Of a DNA stretch of 64,000 nucleotides, positions 36,282-45,938 are shown piece after piece. Source of the stretch: Prado023 sp963818445. GTDB taxonomy: Bacteria; Actinomycetota; Actinomycetes; S36-B12; CAIYMF01. Made by a program: the position numbers and the translations under genes. The notes under the pieces were generated by a model. The model made no database searches, was not told where the DNA came from, and saw nothing but the letters and a program-made list of their open reading frames with translations. The stretch lies in contig CAWFSG010000019.1 in the NCBI GenBank assembly GCA_963818445.1, forward strand, positions 124,001-188,000. Direction: 5' to 3'. Each line of letters begins with the position of its first letter. The stretch's first letter is position 1.

Positions 36282-36827
36282 GTGTCGGCCAGTCGTTGGG
36301 CGGCGGATCCGCCGGAGGATCACGACGATTCGCCGGCGGATCCCGAGCAGGTGGCCCGCACGATCCTGCTCCGTCGACTCGAGGCGACACCGCGCACACG
36401 CGCGGAGTTGGCCACGACGCTGCGCGAGCGCAATGTCCCAGAGGATGTGGCCGTCCGGGTGCTCGACCGGTTCGAGGAGGTCGGGCTTGTTGATGATCGG
36501 CTGTTCGCCCGCATGTGGGTGGAGTCCCGACAGCGGGGCCGGAACCTCTCGGGTCGGGCCCTGCGCAGCGAGTTGCGCCGCAAGGGAGTTCCCGACCCGA
36601 TGATCGACGAGGCCCTCGAGCTGGTCAGTCCGGAGGCCGAGCTCAGCGCGGCCCGGGAGGTGGCCGCCCGCAGGGCGCGCTCGCTGGTGGGCCTGCCACG
36701 CGCCACCCAGGTCCGGCGACTGTCCGGCGCACTGGCACGCAAGGGCTACGGTGCCGCCCTCACTGCCCAGGTGGTCCGTGAGGCCCTGGCCGGGACTGAC
36801 GGCGATCACCCCGAGGGCTGGGACTGA
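36282..36827 (+). CDS. recX: regulatory protein RecX
   Basis: RecX binds RecA filaments and limits their activity. The 181-residue protein has the three helical tandem repeats of the family: ARTILLRRLEATPRTRAELA, then LVDDRLFARMWVESRQRGR, and KGVPDPMIDEAL. The N-terminus is acidic. GTG at 36282 begins 3 bp after the recA stop, so it is in the recA operon. No frame problem is seen. Confidence 0.92.
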   Translation: MSASRWAADPPEDHDDSPADPEQVARTILLRRLEATPRTRAELATTLRERNVPEDVAVRVLDRFEEVGLVDDRLFARMWVESRQRGRNLSGRALRSELRRKGVPDPMIDEALELVSPEAELSAAREVAARRARSLVGLPRATQVRRLSGALARKGYGAALTAQVVREALAGTDGDHPEGWD

Positions 36828-36881
36828 CCCGCACGGCGCGGTTCCCGCGAACAGGGCTGCTACACCTACCCTTGACCCCTG

Positions 36882-38358
36882 ATGGACACGACACTCACTG
36901 CTGGACGCACCTACCAGGTCCGGACCTACGGCTGCCAGATGAACGTGCACGACTCCGAGCGGATCGCTGGGCTGCTGGAGTCCAGCGGCTACGTTCGGGC
37001 TCTGGCTCGACCAGCAGGCAGACGTCGTGGTGCTCAACACATGCGCTGTGCGCGAGAACGCCGACAACAAGCTGTACGGGAACCTCGGCCACCTGGCTTC
37101 GGTGAAGCGCAACCACGAGGGGATGCAGATCGCCGTCGGTGGGTGCCTTGCTCAGAAGGATCGCGAGCACATCGTGGCCCGCGCGCCGTGGGTTGACGTT
37201 GTGTTCGGCACGCACAACGTCGACGCACTGCCTGCCCTGCTACGGCGGGCATCGGTCGCACGTGAGGCCCAGGTCGAGATCCAGGAGTCCCTGCAGGTCT
37301 TCCCCTCGACCCTGCCGAGCCGTCGAGAGTCCGCCTACGCGGCGTGGGTGGCCATCAGCGTCGGCTGCAACAACACCTGCACCTTCTGCATCGTCCCCAG
37401 CCTCCGTGGCAAGGAGCGGGACCGGCGTCCGGGCGAGATCCTCGCCGAGGTCGAGGCCCTGGTTGCCGACGGCGTCATCGAGGTGACCCTGCTGGGCCAG
37501 AACGTCAACGCCTACGGGTCCGAGTTCGGCGAGCGCGAGGCCTTCGCAGACCTCCTGCGGGCTGTCGGGGCCGTTCCCGGCATCGAACGCGTCAGGTTCA
37601 CCTCCCCGCATCCCCGGGACTTCACGAGCGCGGTCATCGCCGCCATGGCCGAGACTCCCACGGTGATGCCGTCCCTGCACATGCCCCTGCAGTCCGGCAG
37701 CGATCGGGTCCTTCGCGAGATGCGGCGCTCCTACCGGCGCGAGCGGTTCCTGTCCATCCTCGACGAGGTTCGTGCGTCCATCCCGGAGGCTGCGATCACC
37801 ACCGACATCATCGTCGGCTTCCCGGGGGAGACCGAGGCTGATTTCGTCGACACCCTCGAGATCGTGGAGCGTGCGCGGTTCAGCGCGGCATTCAGCTTCC
37901 AGTACTCGCCGCGTCCGGGCACCCCGGCCGCCGAGATGGATGACCAGATCCCGAAGGCCGTCGTCCAGGAGCGCTACGAGCGCCTGGTGGAGGCGCTCGA
38001 GCGGATCTCCTGGGAGGAGAACCTGCGCCTGGTCGGAACCACCGCGGAGGTCCTCGTGGCTGAGGGGGAGGGACGCAAGGACGAGCAGACCCAGAGGTTG
38101 TCGGGTCGGGCCCGGGACGGGCGGCTCGTGCACTTCGCTGGAGCCGGGACGGCGCGACCCGGCGACTGCGTCATGGTTCGGCTCGAGGCTGCAGCCCCGC
38201 ACCACCTGACCGGCGAGGCCACCAGCATCCGCACGACCCGCGCGGGTGATGCGTGGGAGGCCGGACAGCTGTCGTGCGGCACGGGAGCATCAACCGACGA
38301 CTCGGGCGACCGGGGCCCGGTCACCCTGGGCATGCCCGGCCTGCGACCCGTTGGCTGA
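36882..38358 (+). CDS. miaB: tRNA-2-methylthio-N6-dimethylallyladenosine synthase MiaB (one frameshift)
   Basis: MiaB adds the 2-methylthio group to i6A37 in tRNAs reading UNN codons. ATG at 36882 starts MDTTLTAGRTYQVRTYGCQM. Cluster Cys are seen in YGCQMNVHDSE, NTCAVREN and GGCLAQKD; the radical-SAM motif is CNNTCTFCIVPSLRG; a C-terminal TRAM domain follows. The frame changes near 37000 between SGYVRA and the DVVVLNTCAVREN segment, where an indel restores the family sequence. It precedes miaA, which makes the i6A substrate, so one unit covers both steps. A possible TACCCT -10 lies at 36867. Confidence 0.92.
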
Positions 38359-38359
38359 C

Positions 38360-39313
38360 ATGGCCGAGCCCCACCCCCCGGTGTGGCCGGCGGTCGTGGC
38401 GATCGTCGGCCCGACAGCGGTGGGCAAGTCCGATGTCGCGCTGGAGGTCGCCCGGCAGCTTGGTGGCGAGGTGGTCAATGCCGACGCCTTCCAGGTCTAT
38501 CGGGGCATGGACATCGGCACCGCCAAGGTCCCACCGGTCCGGCGGCTGGGGATCGCGCACCACCTCCTCGACATCCTCGACGTCACCGAGGAGCTCAGCG
38601 TCGCCCAGTACCAGCGCGAGGGCCGCAGGGTCCTCGGGGAGCTGGCCGTCAGGGGTGTCCCCGCAGTCGTCGTCGGTGGGTCAGGGCTCTACGTGCGTGC
38701 CCTGCTCGACGATCTCCGGTTCCCGGGCAGCGACCCAGCGATCCGGGCACGCTGGGAGGCCGCGCTGGAGGGGATCGGCCCAGCAGCGCTCCACGCCGTC
38801 CTGGCCGACAGGGATCCCGAGGCAGCCAGACACATCCTGCCGACGAATGGGCGTCGGATCGTGCGTGCCCTCGAGGTCGGCGAGATCACGGGGGAGCCGT
38901 TCGCCGCACAGCTGCCCGCCGATGGTCCAGCGCTCGTGCCGCACCTGAGCATCGGCCTCGATCTGCCACGCGACGTGCTGGACGAGCGGATCCGAGCCCG
39001 TGTGGGCCGGATGTTCGACGAGGGACTCGTCGCGGAGGTCCGCCACCTGCTCGCCAGAGGGCTTCGGGAGGGCCGCACCGCCAGCCGCGCCCTGGGCTAC
39101 CCCCAGGTCATCGACCTGCTCGATGGCAGCACCTCGCAGGAGCGGGCCGAGGAGGACATCGTCCTGGGAACCCGCCGCTTCGCCCGCCGCCAACAGCGCT
39201 GGTTCCATCGTGACCCCCGGACCATGTGGCTGGACGCGATGGCCCCAGCGTCATCCACAGCTTCGACGATCGCGGCCCTCATGGCCGGATCGGGCCGTAG
39301 GCTGGACCTATGA
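38360..39313 (+). CDS. miaA: tRNA dimethylallyltransferase
   Basis: MiaA prenylates A37 of tRNAs, making the substrate for MiaB. The 317-residue protein has the P-loop VAIVGPTAVGKSD, then NADAFQVYRGMDIGTAK (Asp/Gln for tRNA and metal), HHLLDILD and LEVGEITGEPF. The C-terminus is Ala/Ser-rich. ATG at 38360 directly follows the miaB stop. The 3' end contains both the -10-like element and start codon of dapF. Confidence 0.95.
   Translation: MAEPHPPVWPAVVAIVGPTAVGKSDVALEVARQLGGEVVNADAFQVYRGMDIGTAKVPPVRRLGIAHHLLDILDVTEELSVAQYQREGRRVLGELAVRGVPAVVVGGSGLYVRALLDDLRFPGSDPAIRARWEAALEGIGPAALHAVLADRDPEAARHILPTNGRRIVRALEVGEITGEPFAAQLPADGPALVPHLSIGLDLPRDVLDERIRARVGRMFDEGLVAEVRHLLARGLREGRTASRALGYPQVIDLLDGSTSQERAEEDIVLGTRRFARRQQRWFHRDPRTMWLDAMAPASSTASTIAALMAGSGRRLDL
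39298..39303 (+). promoter_or_regulatory. putative leaderless -10 for dapF inside miaA
   Basis: TAGGCT lies in the last codons of miaA and ends 6 bases before the dapF ATG at 39310. dapF could thus be read both by coupling to miaA (ATGA overlap) and from its own leaderless transcript. Confidence 0.45.
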
Positions 39314-40185
39314 CACGAGCCGGCATCCCCTTCGTCAAGGGGCATGGCACCGGCAACGACTTCGTGCTCCTGCCGGATCCCATCGGGTCCCTGGACGCGA
39401 CCGCGTCGTTGGTCCGTGCGCTGTGCGATCGACGCATGGGCATCGGGGCCGATGGAGTCCTCGTGGTCGCCAGAACCGCCGCCCATCCCGAGGTTGCCGA
39501 CCAGGCGAGCCTGGCGCCCTGGTTCATGGACTACCGCAACGCCGACGGCAGTGTGGCCCAGATGTGCGGCAACGGGTCGCGGGTGTTCGTCGCGCACCTG
39601 CTCGAGGAAGGGCTCGCCGGCCCCGGCAACTTCCACATCGCGACTCGCGGGGGGGCCCGTCGGGTCACCGTCGACGAGGGTGGGGCCATCCGGGTCGACA
39701 TGGGCACGCCCGAGTTCCTCGAACGTGACGACATCGAGGTGCGGCTGGCTGGGCCCGCGCCTGGAACCAGCGGATCGCCTGCGGCCGGGGTCCTGATGCC
39801 CAACCCGCACGCCGTGACCTGGGTGGACGACGTGCAGGCCGCGGGCCCGCTGCTGGTGGCTCCCTCAGTCACACCCGGTGACGCGTATCCGGAGGGCGTC
39901 AACGTGGAGTTCGTTCGCGTGCTGGCCGAGGACCACCTGCAGATGCGGGTGTTCGAGCGGGGCGTGGGGGAGACCCTGAGTTGCGGGACCGGCGCGTGCG
40001 CGGCCGCCGTCGCGACCATCCGTCGAGATGGGGGCGCTGCGGATGGTCGCAGGGTGCGCGTCGATGTCCCCGGTGGGACGGTCGGGGTCACCTGGCACCC
40101 CGACGGCACGGTCGAACTCGACGGACCCGCCGAGATGGTGGCCCGCGGGGAGATCGATCCAACCTGGTGGGAGATGCATGTCTGA
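39310..40185 (+). CDS. dapF: diaminopimelate epimerase
   Basis: DapF interconverts LL- and meso-diaminopimelate, the last step before lysine or peptidoglycan. The 291-residue protein begins MTRAGIPFVKGHGTGNDFVLL. The active-site Cys pair lies in RNADGSVAQMCGNGSRVF and in GETLSCGTGACAAAVA. An ATGA overlap joins it to miaA, and hflX starts 8 bases before its stop. All expected segments are intact. Confidence 0.96.
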   Translation: MTRAGIPFVKGHGTGNDFVLLPDPIGSLDATASLVRALCDRRMGIGADGVLVVARTAAHPEVADQASLAPWFMDYRNADGSVAQMCGNGSRVFVAHLLEEGLAGPGNFHIATRGGARRVTVDEGGAIRVDMGTPEFLERDDIEVRLAGPAPGTSGSPAAGVLMPNPHAVTWVDDVQAAGPLLVAPSVTPGDAYPEGVNVEFVRVLAEDHLQMRVFERGVGETLSCGTGACAAAVATIRRDGGAADGRRVRVDVPGGTVGVTWHPDGTVELDGPAEMVARGEIDPTWWEMHV

Positions 40186-41578
40186 GACCCCTGACCTGCT
40201 CGACCGCCAGGCGCTGCGCCGCGTCCCCGGGCTGGGCACCGAGCTCGAGGACGTCACCGAGGTCGAGTACCGGCAGGTCCGCCTCGAGCGGGTCGTGCTT
40301 GTCGGGGTCTGGACCTCGGGCACGCTCGAGGAAGCCGAACGCTCCCTGGCCGAGCTGGCCCGACTGGCCGAGACCGCCGGATCCGAGGTGTGCGACGGCC
40401 TGATCCAGCGACGGGACAAGCCCGACACCGCCACCTACATCGGCTCGGGCAAGGTCACCGAACTGCGTGAGGTGGTCACCCTGGTCGGCGCGGACACCGT
40501 CATCTGCGACGGCGAGTTGACCCCGGGGCAGCTGCGCCGACTCGAGGAGCTCGTGAAGGTCAAGGTGGTCGACCGCACGTGGCTGATCCTCGACATCTTC
40601 GCCCAGCACGCCCGCAGCCGTGAGGGCAAGGCACAGGTCTCCCTGGCCCAGATGCAGTACCTGCTGCCGCGCCTGCGTGGGTGGGGTGAGTCCCTGTCCC
40701 GCCAGGCTGGTGGGCGCGTGGCCGGCGGCCAGGGCATCGGCTCGCGTGGCCCTGGCGAGACCAAGATCGAGACCGACCGGCGCCGCGTCCGCGAGAGCAT
40801 CTCACGGCTGCGTCGTGAGATCGCCGGAATGTCCACCGCGCGCCGCACCATGCGTAGCGCGCGACGGCGGGGCAAGGTCCCGTCGGTGGTCCTGGCCGGG
40901 TACACCAACTCCGGGAAGTCGAGCCTGCTCAACAGGATGACCGGTGCCGGGGTCCTCGTGGAGGATGCTCTGTTCGCCACGCTGGACCCGACCGTGCGCA
41001 AGGCCACCACCCCCTCAGGCCGCCTCTTCACGCTCGCCGACACCGTCGGCTTCGTGCGGCACCTTCCCCATCAGCTGGTCGAGGCCTTCCGCTCGACCTT
41101 GGAGGAGGTCACCGACGCCGACCTGATCCTGCATGTCGTGGACGGCTCCGACGACTTCCCCGAGGGGCAGATCGCCGCTGTCCGGGAGGTGCTGGCCGAG
41201 ATCGGGGCAGGCGAGGTCCCCGAACTCATCGTGATCAACAAGGCCGACATCGCCGACCCGCTGGTGGTCGGGCGCATCCGCTCCCGCGAACCGCACTCGG
41301 TGGTGGTGTCTGCCGCGACCGGCGCTGGCATCGCTGAGCTCCTTGCGGCCGTCGAGCTCGACCTACCCAACCCGACCGAACGGGTCGACCTGCTGGTCCC
41401 GTTCGACCGTGGAGACCTCGTGGCACGGGTCCACGAGGAGGGCCGGGACGTCACCGTCGAGTACAGCGACCAAGGGGCCCTGATCCGGGCCGTGGTCGGT
41501 GAGCAGCTCGCCGCCGAGTTGAACACCGTGGCGGTCGCGAGCTCCGGCGATGAGGCCCTCGAGGTCGGCCCGGAGTGA
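40178..41578 (+). CDS. hflX: GTPase HflX
   Basis: HflX is a ribosome-associated GTPase that splits stalled 70S ribosomes under stress. The 466-residue protein has the N-terminal HflX domain (GSGKVTELREVV, TLILDIF-like helix, MQYLLPRLRGWGESLSRQAGG, GSRGPGETKIETDRR). The G domain follows: G1 GYTNSGKSSLLN, G3 DTVGF, G4 NKAD. ATG at 40178 has GGTGGGAG upstream and lies within the dapF 3' end. dinG overlaps its stop. Confidence 0.95.
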   Translation: MSETPDLLDRQALRRVPGLGTELEDVTEVEYRQVRLERVVLVGVWTSGTLEEAERSLAELARLAETAGSEVCDGLIQRRDKPDTATYIGSGKVTELREVVTLVGADTVICDGELTPGQLRRLEELVKVKVVDRTWLILDIFAQHARSREGKAQVSLAQMQYLLPRLRGWGESLSRQAGGRVAGGQGIGSRGPGETKIETDRRRVRESISRLRREIAGMSTARRTMRSARRRGKVPSVVLAGYTNSGKSSLLNRMTGAGVLVEDALFATLDPTVRKATTPSGRLFTLADTVGFVRHLPHQLVEAFRSTLEEVTDADLILHVVDGSDDFPEGQIAAVREVLAEIGAGEVPELIVINKADIADPLVVGRIRSREPHSVVVSAATGAGIAELLAAVELDLPNPTERVDLLVPFDRGDLVARVHEEGRDVTVEYSDQGALIRAVVGEQLAAELNTVAVASSGDEALEVGPE

Positions 41579-43567
41579 CCGACCCCAATCCCTCGGACGA
41601 CCACCCCGCCGAGTCGCCCACCGTGGGCGAGTTGCTCGATCTGGCCGTGAGCGAGCTCGGAGGCGAGCCCCGCGCGGGGCAGGCCCAGATGGCCGATGAG
41701 ATCGGACGATGCCTGGACGCAGGTTCCGGAACCGTCCTGGTCCAGGCCGGCACAGGAACCGGCAAGTCGCTGGCCTACCTGGTCCCCGCAGCCCGGCACG
41801 CGATGGTCACCGATGAGTCGGTCGTGATCGCGACCGCCACACTCGCCCTGCAGCGCCAGCTCGTGGACAAGGACCTGCCCGTCGTCAGCCGGGCGCTGTC
41901 ACCGGCGCTGGGGCGTGACGTCACCTTCGCCGTGCTCAAGGGGCGCAGCAACTACCTCTGCCTCGACCGTCTCAATCGCGGCTCGCCTGATCCGGCGGAG
42001 TCGGCGCTCTTCGACACCCCCACGACCCGGCTGGGCCGGCAGGCGGCGCGGCTGCAGAAGTGGGCAACGACGACCACCACCGGCGACCGGGATGACCTCA
42101 GCGACCCCGTGGACGGCCGCGTCTGGTCCGGGCTGTCCGTGTCGGCCAGGGAATGCCCCGGTTCAACGAACTGCGCCTACGGCCAGGACTGCTTCGCCGA
42201 GGCGGCCAAGGCGCGCGCGCGCGAGGCCGACGTCATCGTGACCAACCACGCACTGTTGGCCATTCATGTCCAGGGCGAGGTGCCGGTGCTTCCCGAGCAT
42301 GGGGCGGTCATCGTCGACGAGGCCCACGAGCTCGTCGACCGCATGACCACCGCCCTCACCCGGGAGCTGTCCGCGCCCGTCGTGGAGCGTGCCGCCGGTC
42401 GAGCGCGCAAGTTCCTCGGCCCGGAACTCACGGACCCCCTGCTGGATGCCGCCGGGTACCTCGGTGACATCCTCGCGGAGCTGCCCGAGGGCCGCCTGCG
42501 TGCCCTTCCCGAGGAGCTCGTCGTCGCGATCACCGCACTTCGGGACGCTGGCCATGCGGCTCTTGGCGGCATGCGCGGGGACAGCTCCGATGCCCCTGAG
42601 GCGGCCGCCGATCGAACCACCGCCCGGGCCGCGATCCAGGGCGTCCACGAGGTGGCCGCTGAGGCGCTCCTGCTGAGCAGCGCCTCCGTGGCGTGGGTGG
42701 GAGGGCGCTCTGGGGCGCCGCCGAGCCTGTACATCGCGCCGATCTCCGTTCACGACCTGCTCGAGTCCAACCTGTTCGCCGGGCGGCCCGTGGCACTGAC
42801 CAGCGCCACCCTGGCGATCGGAGGCTCCTTCGACCCCCTCGCAGCCAGTCTCGGGTGCCCCCAGGGATGGCGGGGACTCGATGTCGGCTCGCCATTCGAC
42901 CATGGTCGCCAGGGGATGCTCTACTGCGCCGCCGACCTGCCCCGGCCCAGGACGTGAGGGGATCAGCGAACAGGCCCTCGAACAGATCGCGGACCTGCTC
43001 GACGCTGCCGGCGGTCGCACCCTCGCGCTGTTCTCCTCGTGGCGCTCCGTCGAACGGGCCGAGGAGGTGCTCCAGCGGCGGCTGGCAGGGCGCGCGGATC
43101 GCCCCCTGATCGTGGCCAGGCGCGGTGACGCCGTGGCCGGGCTCGTGCGCCAGTTCGCCGAGGAGCCCCGCGCCTCCCTGCTCGGCACGTTGTCGCTGTG
43201 GCAGGGGGTCGATGTCCCCGGGCCCTCGTGCACCCTGGTGATCATCGACCGGATCCCCTTCCCCCGGCCCGATGACCCCGTGGTCTCGGCGCGACAGGAG
43301 CTCATCGACTCCCAGGGCGGCAGCGGCTTCGCGGCGGTGTCCGTGCCCCGGGCGGCCCTCATGCTGGCCCAGGGGGCGGGGCGGCTCATCCGGACGCCCG
43401 ATGATCGCGGCGTGGTGGCCGTCCTCGACTCACGGCTGGCGACCACCGGCTACGGGGCCCGGTTGCGCAGCAGCCTGCCCCCGCTGTGGTGGACCACGGA
43501 CCTGCCCACGGTGGTCGCCGCACTCGGCCGGCTCGATGCAACCCTGACCGCCCAGTCCGAGGGCTGA
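41575..43567 (+). CDS. dinG: DinG-family ATP-dependent helicase (one frameshift)
   Basis: DinG/XPD-type helicases unwind DNA and R-loops 5' to 3' and often carry an Fe-S cluster. The GTG start overlaps hflX. Walker A is QAGTGTGKS, the DEAH box is VIVDEAHEL, and four Cys for the cluster are plausible in SNYLC, RECPGSTNC and GQDC. Near 42950, after LYCAADLPRP, the frame shifts to GREGISEQALEQIADLL, and motifs V/VI appear as GTLSLWQGVDVPG and LAQGAGRLIRTPDD. Total size is normal. No LexA box is seen directly ahead of it, so any SOS response would come from the operon. Confidence 0.9.
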
Positions 43568-43605
43568 GCGGGCCACGCCCCGTGCACCAGGAGGCGGGGG
43601 CCCGC
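43568..43605. terminator. weak hairpin between convergent dinG and the peroxiredoxin gene
   Basis: GCGGGCC and a facing GGCCCGC, with further G/C pairing inside, sit between the two 3' ends. The stem is imperfect. Confidence 0.35.
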
Positions 43606-43615
43606 CCAGGTCTGG

Positions 43616-44341
43616 TCAGCGATTCGGCTGCCGGATCGCCTCGTCGATCTCCTCCACGGAGATCTCCCTGGTGCAGAAGAACCAGTCGACGCACGTCACC
43701 CCGTCGACGTGACCGTCCATCCGGTCCTTGGCGACGCCACAGCTACCCGCGGGTGGCACGATCACAGGGTCGCCCGGACGCCAGTCGGCCGGGGTGGCCA
43801 CCGAGAACGCGTCCGCGGTCTGCAGCGCGGTCACCACGCGGAGCAGCTCGTCGAAGTTCCGTCCGAGGCTCAGGGGGTAGTAGATGATCGTCCGGATGAC
43901 GCCCTTCGGGTCGATCACGAAGACCGCGCGCACCGCCTTCGTGGAGTCCTCACCGGGCATGATCATCCCGTAGGCGCGGGCCACATTCATCGTGATGTCC
44001 TCGATGAGCGGGAAGGTGACCTCGACGTCGGACATCCCGCGGAACTCGATCGTCTCCTTGATCCGGCGGAGCCACGCGATGTGGCTGTAGAGGCCGTCCA
44101 CGGACAGTCCGACCAGCGCCGTGTTGAGCTCGGCGAACTTGTCCTCCAGGGAGGCGAAGGTCATGAACTCGGTGGTGCACACCGGGGTGAAGTCGGCGGG
44201 ATGGCTGAAGAGGATCACCCAGCGGCCCGCGTAGTCCTCGGGGAACCTGATCGGCCCCTGTGTCGTGACCGCCGTGAAGGCGGGGGCGGAATCTCCGATG
44301 CGCGGCATCGTGGGGGCAACGGGAATGATGGTCTCGGTCAT
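43616..44341 (-). CDS. peroxiredoxin of the Prx6/archaeal AhpC type
   Basis: Peroxiredoxins reduce peroxides with a peroxidatic Cys. The 241-residue protein has the active-site motif HPADFTPVCTTEF and an extended C-terminal arm (PADWRPGDPVIVPPAGSCGV, then VTCVDWFFCTRE). It therefore has additional Cys that may resolve the sulfenic acid, as in archaeal PH1217/ApTPx-like enzymes. The length and C-terminal Cys pair separate it from AhpC and BCP. It lies alone, convergent with dinG. A CsoR-like palindrome lies about 115 bp upstream. Confidence 0.92.
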   Translation of the reverse strand: MTETIIPVAPTMPRIGDSAPAFTAVTTQGPIRFPEDYAGRWVILFSHPADFTPVCTTEFMTFASLEDKFAELNTALVGLSVDGLYSHIAWLRRIKETIEFRGMSDVEVTFPLIEDITMNVARAYGMIMPGEDSTKAVRAVFVIDPKGVIRTIIYYPLSLGRNFDELLRVVTALQTADAFSVATPADWRPGDPVIVPPAGSCGVAKDRMDGHVDGVTCVDWFFCTREISVEEIDEAIRQPNR

Positions 44342-44454
44342 GGCGACTCCTCGGCGCGGTGTGCCTGCCCTACCGGCGGGGATGCTCGGTGCGGACCGCG
44401 TTTCCAGCGGATCTGCGTGCCCACGTCAGGCTCCCGCTGGGGCAGGTCACCAAC

Positions 44455-44470
44455 ATACCCCTGGGGGTGT
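44455..44470. promoter_or_regulatory. CsoR/RcnR-family operator-like palindrome upstream of the peroxiredoxin gene
   Basis: ATACCCCTGGGGGTGT has the ATACCCC...GGGGT form bound by Cu(I)-, Ni- or persulfide-sensing CsoR-family repressors. The match is one arm perfect and one base off in the other. No csoR-like gene is in the window. Confidence 0.4.
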
Positions 44471-44507
44471 GGTCGACTAGTCGCCGGCCCCACCTGGGTC
44501 CGAGGAC

Positions 44508-45887
44508 CTACACCCCCGTGATGGCGGGCAACCGGGCCATCCTGATCGCGTGCACCATCGCCTCGTGATCAGCCTGCGCCTGATCGGCATAGCCCATTGA
44601 CCACGTCGTGATCGCGTCGTCGAACTTGCTGCTACGACCCAGGTAGGCCGCGATCGCCAGGCGGTCACCGGACCGGGCGTGCGCCCGTGCCAGGGTCCAG
44701 CCACAGGCATGCAGGTACATCTGCAAGCTGCTCTCATCCAGGGCGGAGAGATCGGGGGAGAACTTCATGTCACGAAGCTGGCGCACGTAGGAGTCGTGCA
44801 CGACGTTGTGCGCGTCCGTGGCGGAGGTCCACCCGATGAAGATGTCCGAGGCCGCCTGCATCAGCCGCTGACCCGCGACCACCCGGGCACCATGGTGGTC
44901 GAACTCGCTGGGCTGCGTGTATGGCTCGAGGACCGAGGCAGTCGCCTCCTTGAACTGCAGGACCAGGGGGTCCCCGCCGTCCACCCCCTGCATCAGCAGC
45001 ACGTAGCACCGCGTGCCCACGCTGCCCACCCCCACCACCTTGCGGGCCACATCCACGACGTGGAACTGGTCGAGCAGTGCGGCCCTGTCCGAGACCAGGG
45101 TCTGGCGGTAGGCGAGCATCGCATCGAGACCCAGGAGTTCGGCGTGCTCAGTGCCGACCCGCATCAGCAGGGGTGGGTCCTCGACGAACTGGCGCTGTCC
45201 GTCGACCACCGTCGTGAGCTTGCCCATCGCCTGGAGGTTGGTCCGGCGCCGCGCCCCCTCGATCGAACGCTCAACCCGGGCGAGTGCCGTGTCCGGCGGG
45301 ATCGTGCTGGCCAGTCGTCCGATGTCCGACACGTCCAGGCGCGAGTACCAGACGTCCAGCGTGCTCATCCCGGCGAAGGTCCGCATGGCCTCGCGGTAGG
45401 CCTGGGCGGCCGTGCGGGCCATCGCGCTCTGCGCCGACGTCCGCCATCCGTTGGACCGGGCCGTGAGCACGGCGGAGGCGGCCAGTCGCTTCACGTCCCA
45501 CTCGAAGGGACCCGGATGCGTCTCATCGAAGTCGTTGAGGTCGAAGAGCAGGGTGCGCTCGGGGGAGGCGAACATCCCGAAGTTGGCGACATGGGCATCG
45601 CCGCACAGCTGCACGGTCAGCCCGGTGTTCGGCTGGCTGGCCAGGTCCGCGGCCATGACGACCGCCGACCCCCGGTAGAACGCGAACGTCGAGGTGCTCA
45701 TGCGCCCGTGCCTGATCGGGACGAGGCTGGCGATCCGGGTGCTGCCCTGGGCGAGCAGCAGATCGACCGGATCTGGGCGCTCGGGGGTGGCGGCCCATTC
45801 GCCCAGTGACTGTCGGGGCAGAGCGCGCCGGGCCTCGGCCCCGACGAGGGCACGCTCTGCGGGGTCCGCCTTCGGCGTCTCGTGCAT
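44508..45887 (-). CDS. DUF2252 protein
   Basis: The 459-residue protein shows the kinase-like-fold features of DUF2252: VQLCGDAHVANFG and LLFDLNDFDETHPGPFEWDVKRL, with later RVVAGQRLMQAASDIFIGW and LRDMKFSPD. These resemble a His/Asp catalytic loop, and a phosphotransferase role is possible but unproven. ATG at 45887. It lies upstream of the peroxiredoxin on the same strand with a 166-bp gap and downstream of lexA. Confidence 0.88.
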   Translation of the reverse strand: MHETPKADPAERALVGAEARRALPRQSLGEWAATPERPDPVDLLLAQGSTRIASLVPIRHGRMSTSTFAFYRGSAVVMAADLASQPNTGLTVQLCGDAHVANFGMFASPERTLLFDLNDFDETHPGPFEWDVKRLAASAVLTARSNGWRTSAQSAMARTAAQAYREAMRTFAGMSTLDVWYSRLDVSDIGRLASTIPPDTALARVERSIEGARRRTNLQAMGKLTTVVDGQRQFVEDPPLLMRVGTEHAELLGLDAMLAYRQTLVSDRAALLDQFHVVDVARKVVGVGSVGTRCYVLLMQGVDGGDPLVLQFKEATASVLEPYTQPSEFDHHGARVVAGQRLMQAASDIFIGWTSATDAHNVVHDSYVRQLRDMKFSPDLSALDESSLQMYLHACGWTLARAHARSGDRLAIAAYLGRSSKFDDAITTWSMGYADQAQADHEAMVHAIRMARLPAITGV

Positions 45888-45938
45888 GTCCCGAAGACTA
45901 GGCCAGCCGGTGTGGCCAGGTCCGCCCCAATGGCGCGA

